A stretch of 64,000 nucleotides of DNA from Bremia lactucae (Eukaryota; Oomycota; Peronosporomycetes; Peronosporales; Peronosporaceae). Within the stretch, counting starts at the first letter, position 1. Every line of letters starts with the position of its first letter. A program made the position numbers and the translations under genes. The notes under the pieces were generated by a model, which worked only from the letters and a program-made list of their open reading frames with translations, was not told the origin of the DNA and did not search any database. Location: positions 1,897,283 through 1,961,282 of the forward strand of contig NC_090614.1 of assembly GCF_004359215.1 (NCBI RefSeq). The letters are read 5' to 3'. Positions 11,080 through 21,898 of the stretch are shown piece by piece.

Positions 11080-12110
11080 TCTTTAAGGCGGTGAGTACGT
11101 GGACTATGTTAGTCACCATCCGTCCAAGTGAAAAGATAAGGAACACCCTCCTATCACGATATGGCGTGAGCAGGCAATGTATAAGGAGGAACAAGCTCGT
11201 CGCCGGGCTGGGGTTCGTGTCAAAGCAAAAACCTCATATTGCATATCGATTCACACCGCTTATTATGCAATAGCGCCTCCGGTGCGGGACGATTTTGCAC
11301 TATGGCTTACCAGATCAAATGAGAGTACCCCGCAGAAGCTCGCTGCATGTGCCGCTCTCCGTGACCAAAACCTCACGCAATTTCAACGTCGGCAAAGAAA
11401 TTATCTACATTATCAATCACGTGGAGTCTTTTAACAAAAACGAAGTATCGCTTTATTGATTGGTTCATCGGGCCCGTCGCCTTCGAAGTAGTTAGTCTCT
11501 CAGAGATTCGCTCAACGCGAACGATATTCGTGTTTTACGAAAGCTTCGGTTGATTATACAAAGCTAAAGGTCAACGGCCAATAAGTGCGGCGTAGCGGCT
11601 AAATAAAGAGACTAGGTGCAGCAGCTACAGTTGCAGTTGCAACCGTGGATCCAAGCCACACTGCGCAGATATTTCATTCATTTCCAACTATATTGATTAC
11701 AAGCGTCGTTGGGCGCAAGTTGACCCTTAATATGGCGCTTAAAAACATCAATGGCTTAAGGACAATCTTGCCGAAGGAATATCTCAATCCCCCAAGCTTT
11801 TCTGACGGAGGTACTCAAGCCACTTCACCAAATACTGGTATTTTCCCTTGCGACGACGTCGTTTCAAAAGCCTCTCTACTTGAAATGGTACGTTCCCTTG
11901 CACCTCAGACAAGGGATGAGTAGGCCAAATTATCGGAAGAAGCTTTTGAAGCTCCGAAGAACGAGGTGCAACTTCTTCGTGAGAGTTTTGCTCGAATTTA
12001 GAGCACCCGAGAGCACCCTTGACGTGGTCTGCTGACGTTAAGCGTCGAGAACCTCGTTGAAAGAGTCACCTTAAAATATTGATGAGGATGTAGCAATCTT
12101 CGCCTCAGAA
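11080..12110 (+). pseudogene. GyA5 aORF fragment
   Basis: Third copy of the GyA antisense accessory gene, again next to a minus-oriented 3' LTR. YKEEQARRRAGVRVKAK (about 11177) matches the Arg/Ala/Lys helix of GyA1. WLTRSNESTPQKLAACAALR matches the SDPAANSPEEIAACDALH block. LNMALKNINGLRTILPKEYL (11725-11785) and LSEEAFEAPKNEVQLLRESFARI (11930-12000) match the central part and the coiled coil of the other copies. The minus frame here, where the chromodomain should be, is only weakly recognisable. Frames shift repeatedly; homology ends near 12110 with no pol attached. Confidence 0.55.
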
Positions 12111-12189
12111 TCAAGTAATCTTGGCTTGGTGATCTAATAGCTTTATTGTGCATGAACATAAGAAGCTTGATGCAGTCACTATAACGGCA

Positions 12190-12510
12190 CTCGGAGCACT
12201 GCAATAAAATAAATAGAAGCATCTGCATTTAAATTGTCCTCTCTTGCGTACAGAGAGATAGTTAGAGAGCACAATAAACGTGTGCTTAATATACTACAGC
12301 ATTACGGAAGCGGATAAGCATTTTTACGTGCGCACTTTGTATTTGTAAGAATTGTAAGACTTATATACGTTTTACGTTAATAAATATACATCATTTGTAT
12401 GAAACAAATGGCTGCCGTTTCTGCAGATGCATCCCTAGATGAAGAGCATTCATATGCTGTATACGTCGGCTCGCAGATGCCGTCCGTTCCCTTGTAGGTG
12501 TCATCACACC
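12190..12510 (-). repeat. GyD2 3' LTR (partial)
   Basis: Related to the LTR at 15171-15515 (shared CTCTTGCGTACAG-GAG, GCGCACTTTGTATT-GTAAG, GCATCCCT, CGGCTCGCAGATGC-like blocks) and in the same orientation, so the two would be the LTRs of one minus-strand element. Divergence between the two is high, roughly a third of positions by eye, so the pairing is tentative. Confidence 0.45.
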
Positions 12511-12799
12511 TCATACATAGGGATTGATTACATTGGAAATGTCATAAGAGTAAGAAGTCAATTGAATACAATGGTATTAATTGACTTCTCCGTTTACCAC
12601 CTGAATGGGCAAAAACATGCGTAGCATAAGAAAAAGAAGTTCATTACACAACAACTTTTTAAAGCGATTTTGCACATATTTGCAAAAATCGCCAACGGGA
12701 AGAACGAGGGACAGCGATTTGTCTAAGAAGCACTGCTACAGTCTTCTAGTATATTACTTATGCGACCAGTGAGTGCAACAATTGTACGGTGACTTTTCA
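12511..12799. other. Region between the GyD2 3' LTR and aORF; hairpin
   Basis: Contains an imperfect inverted repeat at 12664-12692 (GCGATTTTGCA ... TGCAAAAATCGC). No gene seen. By position it would hold the aORF promoter and the polypurine tract of the element. Confidence 0.35.
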
Positions 12800-13160
12800 C
12801 GGCCTCTATTATTCCACCTAAATAGACCGAGCTGATGGGTCGTCTACAAAGACGGAAACAACTTGACACAAAGCGCTTGCAACGCGATAAATCGCTGTTA
12901 TCGCCGAGTGTTACATGTTGCAGCCCGACCATTACTGATGTTGCTGCGCTGTCATGTGGACACAATAATTAATCCCACTTGCAAAGTGAGGATGTAGACC
13001 CATCGCTAAGTGTTGACTATAATGACTCGACTCCGCTGCCATCACCGAATAATGGTGATGAAGTCAGCGAGCTAATAGGGAAGGCTGATGGTGATATTAG
13101 GCCCATCCACAATTCACCTAACGCTCTAAACATGGAGACGCCTAAGGTTGTGGAGGTAAC
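12800..13160 (+). pseudogene. GyD2 aORF N-terminal fragment
   Basis: Plus-strand frame in a minus-oriented element. MGRLQRRKQLDTKRLQRD starts at 12835. After a frame break near 12965 it continues SEDVDPSLSVDYNDSTPLPS (about 12985-13045) and ends NALNMETP near 13145. Its closest relative is the antisense protein of GyD3 (36143-36670 minus: GRLRRRPLTL, SEDVDPSLIVDYNESRPLPS, AHNMETAT). After 13160 the open frame goes on to 13389 but the similarity stops, so the rest may be a rearrangement junction. No known domain recognised. Confidence 0.6.
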
Positions 13161-13439
13161 TTGCCGTCACCGAGACAACTGTCTCGTCGTCTGCACATTG
13201 CCTATAAATAAGAGCACTACACATACAGGGGCAATTTATTTACAGTTTGATCATAGCATAAAAGCTGAGGTACAGGCTCTCCATTATGGAGGGCATGACG
13301 CAAAAGAACTTGATCAAAATATCATTCCGCGGCACATAATCGTGTCCAGTCGGTATCACAAGCTTGTTGTAACGAGAGCAATTATGTAACTGGGGCATAC
13401 TGCATATACCACCTCCATCCGAAAGGCCATGTTTGGATG

Positions 13440-14460
13440 GAACTAGTGAACCCGTCTTAGATTTCCAGTGCGCTAATAAAGAAAGACGACGACGGCGTTG
13501 ACCGTGTCATCTCTTACCATTCCTGGCTTTTCAATGCTGCGATGCTGAATATTCCTGTGCATAGCAAGGAGTTTTTTCTTAAAAAGTATGGTCTTGTTAT
13601 GTTTTGAGTGTATCTGCTGGGGGCACCGAACCATTTATGATGTACATGGATCATGCGTCACTGAACCCGCAATAGACTCACCGGGCATCTCGCCAAGATG
13701 ATGAAAGGGTCTAACATTATCATTTTAATTTAAATTCAAGCTACAGAACGAATGTCTTGGCTGACCAAGTATCGCGCAGGCCAGGCTACTCGGCAAGACA
13801 TCATGAAGGTGTGTTTCGTGCTAAGGCACATGTTGAGTCGTAACGTTGGCAACCATGCAGGTTGACCACGAGACGTACTATTTTGGCCTCCAAGATAACG
13901 GTTTCTACAATCAAAATAAGCACCGTCGCCTGCTGTTGGAGAACTTCGGTTGACAAAACTTTTCTTTCCGTTAATGCGAAGGCATCACGACCTTGATCGG
14001 GAAAATACGGCCAAGTTTTCTTCCCTCAGCATTTGACGACTGTAGACGACACAACATTTATGAGCTTAAATAGTGGGCCGATTGCAACATGCTTGGATCA
14101 CAGATCACGCTCAAGCACTTTTTCGTGTCTGGCAATGCCATTACCAGTGCCTCTATAAGCGACAGATTCACTGATGAGCTTTTTTTTTTACCAAACCCGT
14201 TCTGCATCCTGCTTCGCATGCTCTGCACAAAAATCTTGCTGTGTTATTAGCCCTAGAAATTGGAACAGATCTTTCACGTGACGTGGGACTGCACGCCTTT
14301 TCAGTTCAAATCTGCTTTTGGTTCTGCTTGTACACCATGTGGAGCTACGATGCAGCTTAGTGCAGGTTTCTTAGGGACCCCTATGACGTACTTCACAAGT
14401 ACAAAATTGGGCGCCACCTTTCTTCAGCACAGAGGTCAAATGACGCCTGTGTGAATCGAT
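13440..14460 (+). pseudogene. Inverted RNase H to integrase segment in GyD2
   Basis: Plus-strand RNase H of a Ty3/gypsy pol: DDDGVDRVISYHSWLFNAAM (13480-13540), VHSKEFFLKKYGLV, MYMDHASL (about 13640) and NVLADQVSRRPGYSARH (about 13755-13800), interrupted by stops. TYYFGLQDNGFYNQNKHRR (about 13875) would open the integrase N-terminal part. The remainder to 14460 is too decayed to assign. The gag, protease and LTRs of this element are all in minus orientation, so this piece is inverted relative to them, or is a separate fragment. Confidence 0.6.
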
Positions 14461-14557
14461 TCCTTCAGCCTGTTCTCGGCCTAACTATGATCGATACATC
14501 GTCAAAGTAATCGGGCGTTAGAACCGTGCTGACGCATCACGTGGGCAACTACTCGGG

Positions 14558-14803
14558 TTATGTGTTGCCGTTTCGGTTTTGAAAGTGTGACTTTAAAGCC
14601 ACTTCTATAGCAATGCTTACTGCCATGTTAGCCTCATCAAATCCTTTTATAAGTATCTGGGAGTTGCTTCCCTTTAGATTCAAGGCAGAAATGATTTTGA
14701 CTTTCCCGTGGACTTCAAAATAACATCTTTCCGCGGGGTCGGCATTAGAGTCGGAATGTTTGCCGTTTTGAGCGTGAGCCACGCACCATTCACATATGGT
14801 CAA
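14558..14803 (-). pseudogene. GyD2 gag zinc knuckle to protease fragment
   Basis: 81-codon minus frame. It starts with a knuckle-like CEWCVAHAQNGKHS and continues HGKVKIISALNLKGSNSQIL and KGFDEANMAVSI, which resembles the strand-rich start of gypsy aspartic proteases. The D-S/T-G catalytic motif is absent. It sits where gag-protease should lie between the gag start at 15117 and pol. A copia integrase start is a less likely reading. Confidence 0.4.
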
Positions 14804-14809
14804 CGGTCT

Positions 14810-15117
14810 AAGAAGTTTGGGCTGCAGTAAGGCGACTTGCTCTTACGTACATGTCCTGCCTTTGTGCGCATGTCAAAGAGCACTTGAATAGTGCCGACTC
14901 TTTCCCTCGACTGCGGCCATTGCAAAGGTGTCTCCACAAAACTACTTAAAATGAAATGTGTGCACCGGACGCGGCCTCTTACGCTATCGAAGCATAAAAC
15001 GTCTCAAAGCAGCTCGGGACGACTTACTTAGAGTCTGGCCCAGTACTTGCTAACCGAGTTCCTGCACCACTGTTCATATAGGTAGGAAAAATACGCTCAA
15101 TCGATACTAAGGTTCAT
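14810..15117 (-). pseudogene. gag: GyD2 gag N-terminal remnant
   Basis: Start MNLSIDWAYFSYLYEQW at 15117 (minus) matches MSLNIDWAHFPHLSEHH of GyD1 at the same distance from the primer-binding-site-like sequence. Stops follow after about 30 codons and the capsid core is not readable. This placement ties the LTR at 15171-15515 to family GyD. Confidence 0.55.
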
Positions 15118-15149
15118 CCACACTGGTCCCATCAGAAAGACAGGTCGTA

Positions 15150-15515
15150 TGAAGAATACAAGTGCAGCGAAGTGCAGGCGGGCGATTGTCAAGCGACCTC
15201 GCACAACAATGCAAATACCTTCTGGTACAAAAAGAAAGTGGATAAATCATCTTTTTTACTGCATCAACGAGGTTGGAGGGCACCTAAGGTGACCTCGCAC
15301 GACAAACGCTTACTTTTTTGTACTAGTGGGTGTTACTGAAGCCGTCAATCGTCTTCTCTTGCGCTTTGCGTATTAGTAAGTAATTTTATGAGAAATTTAT
15401 TATACCTAAAAATACATGTAAAATGCTTACTTAAAATGCCATCTTTGTAAACGGCATCCCTGCAGGCGATCACTGTATACCTTAGGCTCGCAGACGCTCG
15501 TCCCAGACGTCATTC
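15150..15515 (-). repeat. GyD2 5' LTR with primer binding site remnant
   Basis: AAGTGCAGCGAAGTGCAGGCGG at the left edge corresponds to the PBS and LTR end of GyD1 (AAGTGCTACCAAGTGTAGACGG). Blocks such as GAGGTTGGAGGGCACCTAAG and GACCTCGCAC match GyD1 and GyD3 LTRs. The right edge is not sharp and runs into GyG-type LTR sequence. Confidence 0.55.
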
Positions 15516-16011
15516 GATGATGTACCATTCACTAGTACTGCTTCCGTACTGGCCAGCTTGCACTGATAACAGTGAAGGTGAGATGCCTTCGAGTATTCCA
15601 CGTAAGCGACGTGTTGAGGAAGGTTTGAGTTGCTAAGAAGTCTTAGCAATTATAGGTCAATACTAAGAAGGCTTTGTATAGGAAAAGTAAAGCTGTATTA
15701 ATATATAAAGTTCAAACGTTACGATCTTCTTATTTACTGACTTTAATGTTTATATATATAAAATAATGTATAGAAACTCGTTGCGCACCGCTCATTCGAG
15801 CTTCTATCAGCGATTGGCAGGGTTAATTTAAATATAAATTAACAAATGCAATCGAACTGTTGCATTTTTTGCTTCGATGTTGCTATATACTTGAATATTA
15901 AAACGTTGAGTAAGATTACTGAAAGATTGTCGTTTCAATCCCCTTCAAATATATCTCTTAAAGAAAATTGTTTTTACTATTCCTCCTATAGGAGTTTACA
16001 TATATCTTACA
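15516..16011 (-). repeat. Diverged GyG-type LTR, tandem to the next
   Basis: Aligns with the following LTR (shared GCTGATAACAG, TTGAAGGTGATG-CTTCGA, GCTAAGAAGTCTTAGC, GGAAAAAT/GTAAAGC, CCATTCCTC blocks) but with many differences, so it is an older or different insertion, not a recent duplicate. The right end is damaged. Confidence 0.5.
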
Positions 16012-16484
16012 TATAACAGGGTACGTTTTGCTAGTGCTGATAACAGAAGTAGTCAACCTACACTAGTTACATTGAAGGTGATGTACTTCGACTACTTCAC
16101 GTACACGACATGGGGGAAATATTCTATATAGCTAAGAAGTCTTAGCTACTAAGGATCCAAGGCTTAAGAATAGGAAAAATGCAGAACTTCATTTATATAT
16201 GTTAAGTTCTTACATATCGATCTCCTATCTATTGGCTAATATAGCTAAACGCAATGAGCCTCCTTACGCGACATCTAAGCCTGGCTTGTTGCAATTGGCG
16301 GGGGCGATTTAAATCGATATTTTCCAATAAATAGAACTTATGTCTTATTGCGTCAAAATTACTAAATTTGGAGTACTGGAACTAGTTAATTTTGTATATA
16401 TTTATTAATTTCCTCTCATAGAAAAAACAATTTACCATTCCTCTTATTAAAGATATTATTTGTGTAACGGGACACCCCGTCACA
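16012..16484 (-). repeat. GyG5 3' LTR
   Basis: On the minus strand it starts TGTGACGGGGTGTCCCGTTAC (16484), like other GyG LTRs, and is preceded by the complement of the pyrimidine run TCACTCCCTTCTTAAA, that is a polypurine tract. It ends near 16012 (TATAACAGGG). About 473 bp. Confidence 0.65.
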
Positions 16485-16574
16485 TCACTCCCTTCTTAAA
16501 CAACTTGATTGATGTAGAGTGGCAGAGAGTACTATTATGTCTATCCGAAATTAGCAATAGTTGGCTTTATTTTA

Positions 16575-17300
16575 ATTACAAATTTCACGTAGCCTAAGCA
16601 GCTGCAAAGCGGCCAGATGTACGGCTCAGTGCAGCTGCTAGCAATGCAAATGTTTCGGTTGACGCCAATGCGTCCAGCATGGGAAGTGTTTACTCAATTG
16701 GAGGTGACTGATCTACGTCACCTGCTACTTTCATTGTAGGTGACTGGCATTAGTCGGCGTCATCGCCCAACTTGGGGATAACTATGAAAGCCTCCGGTTT
16801 ACTCGGGGCCACGTCATCATACATACGGGTTCTAACGTGACTTTAAAGAGGTGATGACAAAATTGTAAAACTCCTAGTCAGACCCTTTTAGTGCGAAGTC
16901 ATCTTGTGATGACTCCATGCACAATGAAAACTCTGGTGATGTCAGAATGCATCACTAGATACGAAGTGATCGTTAAGGTCACTTCGGTAAGCATACTTAT
17001 GGTGCGCTAGTATGCATCACCAGGAACGGAGTGATACAAAGGATTACTCCGAAAGTAATTTTAGCGTAAAGCTAACATTAACCAACAGGAGAGGGACTCG
17101 CATTTTTCAAAATATCTATAGAAGATAGGAACCAAACTGTCTCACGACGTTCTAAACCTAACTCACGCGCGGTGCTTTGCGCTTCGCTCCCGAAGTCCAG
17201 GTTGTCCTATAAGGGCAGCTTGATTCGGTGGTCTGGTATGACCAAGGATCAATCCCAAATTTCATTATTCGATTCATCCAGGCTTTACAAGTTTGGTGAG
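16575..17300 (+). pseudogene. GyG5 aORF N-terminal and central fragment
   Basis: Plus-strand remnant in a minus element, next to the 3' LTR. AAAKRPDVRLSAAASNANVS (about 16578) followed by VDANAS corresponds to the Ala-rich start of GyG4 (LAAARITGAACDATVSVDAN). At 17150-17290 the relics SVVWYDQGSIP and IIRFIQALQVW align with NSLVWYDQRSISYSVIRLKQ of GyG4. The rest of the aORF, the integrase and the RT are deleted; minus-strand pre-RT sequence begins at about 17290. Confidence 0.45.
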
Positions 17301-18470
17301 GACAGTATTTTGAACCTGGAATAGGTCGATTTCGTTTCGACTCGCGCGGTACGGACTCAGGGGATACATCCTTAAATTCGATCAAATCTTTATATATTGG
17401 ATTTGTCGTCAAAGACTCCAGGATAAGGACGTAAAACGTTCCATCCGAGTCTTCATACCGAAAACACTTTCGTCCATTGATGAGCCGCTGAAAACCCGTT
17501 CGTTCTCAGGATTACTGTTGCCGACTTAATATTGGCCGCGTAGTTGTCATCTGTGACAAGAACGCAGATCTGCTTGACTTTGCCACTACGCAGATCACGC
17601 AAAAATCGTTTCGGTTCAAGCTTTGGCAATTGATCTCCGATATTATTTTCGGAAGCGTTATAGGACCATATGTATAAGCGCCTACACTTGGTCTATTGTT
17701 TACTAAGGTATTTAACGTCTCAGTTTCCTCTTTGGCACTTATTTATAAATGTACCTGTGAACTTTGACCACAGGTTTCTGCGGACTTGCTCCCTCAGATT
17801 TTTAAGAACTTACCCCTCAAGGTTTGTATTTCGGAAGTTTTCTCCCCAACTGCCTCGAGCTGTGGTTGCGCTACCCACAGCGAGATCCTCTAAGACCGAC
17901 TCTCCAGTCGATCTAGGACTTTCGTACTGTCTCTTATAGACATGCGTTTTATATTTTTTGGATGTTGCTTATCCAGCAAGCATCATTATTTCGTGCCACT
18001 CAACTTATTCTAGTGGTCGAATCGACGCTACCTGTGCTTGAGCACACCGTCGGCAACAATATCCACGTCGCAATGGTGGACTTCGATGCTGCCTGTGCTG
18101 GTGCACAACCTTCTGGTTTGACTCCGCGGTGCGTTATGTATTTGAATTAGAGTCTTCTGCAGTAATGCAAACGACCGAGCCACAAGTGAGGCGTTCGCAC
18201 TCACTCGTAGGATATCCACACGCTTGAAGACGCTCCATGACGTTCATCAGTTGGCCGTCTGATGAACGAGAGACAGGCATCGTTACGGCTTCATGCTGCC
18301 TGGCTCGTACTTTCTGGGCCGTGGAAGTCGAAGGATGACATCGAATTTGAAATCCAAATCTAGTATGATGAAATTTTATATAGTACTGTTTACCCTTTAA
18401 CGTGTATTGAATACAAACTACAAGTTTCTTTACTGTTACAGATGCGCCTGTTGTTAGGCGCACTGTCATC
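17158..18470 (-). pseudogene. GyG5 protease and pre-RT region
   Basis: Minus strand. The left end PESVPRESKRNRPIPGSKYC (about 17340-17290) is the lead-in to RT, matching KDKGTRHEIELKPGSKYC of GyG1. Further right are the spacer and post-protease part (RLTTGASVTVKKLVVCIQYT at about 18470-18410), corresponding to RLGTGISIIVMKRVVKFHYT of GyG1 and GyG2. No RT remains. Highly interrupted. Confidence 0.6.
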
Positions 18471-18990
18471 ATCGTTAGAAGTAGGCTCCGCGTCCTTCGC
18501 TGTTCCTAGCAGAAAGTCGACCATTTTGCTCAGAGTTTCTAGGCACTGGCCGTGGGGCACTACACTTATGGGCGTAGTGGTCCATCTAATGACAACGATT
18601 GGATTTTTGCAATTGTTTATAACTTGAAGAGCGAGATTTTCGCTCTCACCAATCGAGAGATCCATAGGTTCTGGGCCCCCGTTTTCTTGTCGACTCGGTG
18701 GACGATACACTTCAAAGTGGATAAAGCCTGTTTCAGGCTAAAGTCCTCCTGTTCCGCGACAGAGATAGCTTGATCTAGTGTGTCTAGTTTCAGCAGGAAC
18801 AGGTGAGTCACAACAGGACCGCCTTCAAGACCTTTAATAGACACAGTTACGTGTGTTCATTCATCCATTGGATGACTCACGGTACAACTTACCAGGTATC
18901 GTGTATTTTTTGCGGAAGCGTGAAGATCACGCTTGCCCTGTTTTAAATCCAGAACCTCGGAAGAGCCAATCGAATTCGGCAAATAGCGGC
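18390..18990 (-). pseudogene. gag: GyG5 gag C-terminal part
   Basis: Minus-strand Gag: HLFLLKLDTLDQAISVAEQE (about 18810-18750), then PPSRQENGGPEPMDLSIGES (about 18700), a decayed zinc-knuckle region and the start of the protease. It matches HLFRLELDALEEAITVAEQE and the following residues of GyG1 gag. The N-terminal side stops at 18990, where a copia fragment abuts without any LTR. Confidence 0.7.
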
Positions 18991-18995
18991 TTTAT

Positions 18996-19652
18996 TTATT
19001 TTTTCCTGAGCCAAGTCTTAGAGTCCTCATTATGTTTGCCCTTTAACCTGAATAGCACGCGCAGGTCTTCCAAAAATGGAGCCGACCGTGCCTTGGTTAA
19101 GTTGACTGCTATCATGTCTACCGACTTCACGATTTTTCGTTTCATATCTCCTTCATTCACATGATAACGGATTAACTTAAAATGTTGGTTTACGTGCTTC
19201 GCTGTCGACGCGCTCTTCTCCGATTCGAGTTGCTTGAGTGCGGCTGGGTTATCCAGCCAAATCGACATGGTGTGCGCACTGAAACCTTCAGCTCTTCCAA
19301 CAATTTCCTAAAACCCAGCAATTCACGTCTCGCCTGCGACACAGCGATGAATTTCGCTTCCATCTTGCTTAGTGATACACCTGATTGCTTCTTGCACAAC
19401 CAAATCACGACAGCACCATCCATAGCTAGTACACAACCCGACACAGACTTATGATCAGTCTTGTCGACAGCGAAGTCCACGTCGCTCCAGCATTCTACAC
19501 GAATGGGATCTGGTGTCGGACCCTTGGAGTTTAGAATATGCTTCAAATCCTTGGTTTTCTTCAGATATCTCACAATCCTCTTGGCCCACTTCTAATCTTT
19601 CATTGTTGGCTTGTGGGTACGACGTGTCGCCTGTGGACCGCGAAACAAACAT
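18996..19652 (-). pseudogene. pol: Copia RNase H
   Basis: Minus strand. RYLKKTKDLKHIL (19573), the RNase H core VECWSDVDFAVDKTDHKSVS with SGCVLAMDGAVVIW, KKQSGVSLSKMEAKFIAVSQ, then LDNPAALKQLESE and the HVNQHFKLIRYHVNEGDM tail (19190-19100). These are the standard blocks of Ty1/copia RNase H, which degrades the RNA template. One catalytic position reads E in SKMEAKF as usual. The end at 18996 is near the normal copia stop. A frameshift lies near 19190-19270. Confidence 0.85.
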
Positions 19653-20850
19653 CCGGACGCGTGCATCTTGCGATCTATACTAAACTTTTAACCAGTGATT
19701 GAAAGGATTTGACACTCGGTCCACCCGTTCCACATGTGGGTGGCAGAGACTTTAAGTTGTCTTCATCTTCATCATTGTATTTGACTCCAATGGGTGAACA
19801 CACGCCATTTGCTGCTTCGAACCCGAACTCCTAAAATACTGAGTTAATACTCCCTTCTTGGTCGAGCATATTCATTGTAGTCGTTTAGCATAATCCGTTG
19901 TCCCAAAAACTTGTTCACAAATCAAAGGTCCTTGATTAATAGTGTCTTCATATCCTCGATGAACTCATCCACCGCAATTTGCTTGGTCCCGGTTACGAGC
20001 AAATCATCCACATAAACTCCCACCACTGTACATACGGCAGCATCGTGCTTTTAATATAGGCACGTGTCAGTGGTGCATTGTTGGATTCCATTTTAACACA
20101 ACTTCGAGTGCAATAATTTGCTCTATTGTCGACCCGCTTGCTTTAGCCCGTATAACCGCTTCTTCAACATCAGCACCAGTTGATTTTGCCTCGTTACACC
20201 GAAAGCCTTTAGCTGTTCGTCTTCGATTTTCATTCCCTTGAGTACCTTCATGAAAATGTCAAGGTGATCCTTCTTTTCAGCTTTAACGTAAGCGTTGAGA
20301 ATATCGCCATGATGTGCCGCTGCTTTTCATCTCCTTGAAAGGACTAGTATCATCTTGACCGTATTTAAATTCATCACTGCAGCGAAGGAAAGTGTGTAAT
20401 CGACTCCAAATGCTTGTTCGTTTCCGCACACTACAAACCGAGCTTTTTATCGATCGATACCTCTATTCGCATCTGTCCTAATCTTGTACACCCGCTTGTA
20501 GTGAAAAACATGCGCGTCCTTTGGTAGTATCACAACTGTCCATACGTCATTTGATTTCAAAGCATCCAGATCTTCAGTCATGGTGGTCTTCCATTTGTTG
20601 CACTGTTCGCTCTTTATAGCTTCTCCAGAGTGTCTTGGGTCTTGTACCATGAGTGCAATTACCACATCTTGTCCGACCTTTGCAATTTTAATTTTGATCT
20701 TGCTAATCAATCTTGTTTCAGGACGTTCTCTGGTCCATCTCAACTTGCGGCAATGAATCCCCATCATTGCACGGTTTTCGCCGCTCGAATTCGATCCGAT
20801 CATGATTCAAGTTTCACAGCTTCACTCATCCTGATGGTCCATCCCGTCAC
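19653..20850 (-). pseudogene. pol: Copia reverse transcriptase
   Basis: Minus strand. The RT start reads WKTTMTEDLDALKSNDVWTV and FHYKRVYKIRTDANRGIDR (20600-20450). The catalytic motif VYVDDLLV is at about 20010-19990. A spacer with SKIKIKIAKVGQDVVIALMV lies upstream. RT copies the element RNA into cDNA in the particle. Several stops between 19700 and 20450. Confidence 0.8.
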
Positions 20851-21898
20851 TAGATAAATCGATCTCATTACTTGGTGGTGCTTCGATATTTGTGACATGG
20901 TAAATGACTTAAACAACCTTGTCCTTCGAAATTTACACATTGTACCCCTTCATCGTCAAATCTCGTCCATGGAATACCGCGGCCTTGCCACGCACGCCGA
21001 GTGATTTGTTCTTGGAGTCGACATGTAAAATGCAGGCATTGAAATGCCGCAATGTCGGTCAGTATAGGGACCCTCTTGGTTAAGATCTCCATCGGTGAGG
21101 TTTGACTTTGTGCGGCTTCAATTTATGATGAACATCGCATACTCGGCCGCATAACCTTAAAATTTGAGGGGTATATTCGAAGCGTATACTATGCTTCATA
21201 CCATGGTCATGATGTTACGATGCATTCTTTCAGCTTTGCCACTTTGTTCGCTTGATTCCGAGCCTCTGTCACTTGGCGTGCAATGCCAGTTGATTTGCAG
21301 AAGACATATAACGTCTTGTACTCGCCTTCACCGTTCGAAAAACTTGCAATTAAATTCGCGTTCGAAGATCGTCATAAATTCCTTGAACTTTAATGCTGCA
21401 ACATCTTTCGGTTTTGCCTAGAAAACACGGCAATAGTTACAACAACGGTCGATAAAGTTAACAATATACCGATTGCCCAAACAATCCCTTGGTGGTCGGA
21501 CCAAATTACGCCACCCACCACATCGATTGGTGAGTTGGGGCAGTACCTCTTTTAGACTGCGACCGTTTTTGCTGCTTGTCTTAAGCACAGGCGAGGCAGG
21601 TTTCACGCTTTTTATCAATTAAACTGATGCCCAAAGCCGGATCCATGGCCATCTTGATAATTGTATTGAAATGTAGATGGCCAATACGACGATGGAGGTG
21701 CATCAAACTTCCAAACTAGACATCCAAATTGGACTCATATTCAGGTGCATCAACCATCGCCGTAATTGGTGGGAACCATTGTAAAGTTGCTTTTTTGCTC
21801 CTTGTGGCCTTTATTGAGCGACAAAAATGTCGTAGTGCACTTGATATTTTTATGACTGGTGTACTCACATGACCGGAGGTTAGTATACGTCGTCCTGC
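20851..21898 (-). pseudogene. pol: Copia integrase
   Basis: Minus strand. NGRSLKEVLPQLTNRCGGWR and RYIVNFIDRCCNYCRVF (21550-21420) correspond to the zinc-finger-to-core stretch and to the block that holds the second half of the first catalytic region. Weak further blocks follow to about 20870 (ERMHRNIMTMVWSI-like). It is too broken to place the whole D-D-E triad. Integrase joins cDNA to the chromosome. Confidence 0.6.

Noticed and set aside
12979..13389. The 136-codon frame as one intact gene
   Set aside because: Only the first 55 codons match the GyD aORF; the rest has no match to GyD3 and runs toward inverted pol sequence, so the frame probably crosses a junction.
15516..16484. Two adjacent LTRs as a recent tandem duplication
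   Set aside because: They differ at many positions; more likely two insertions or an old array.
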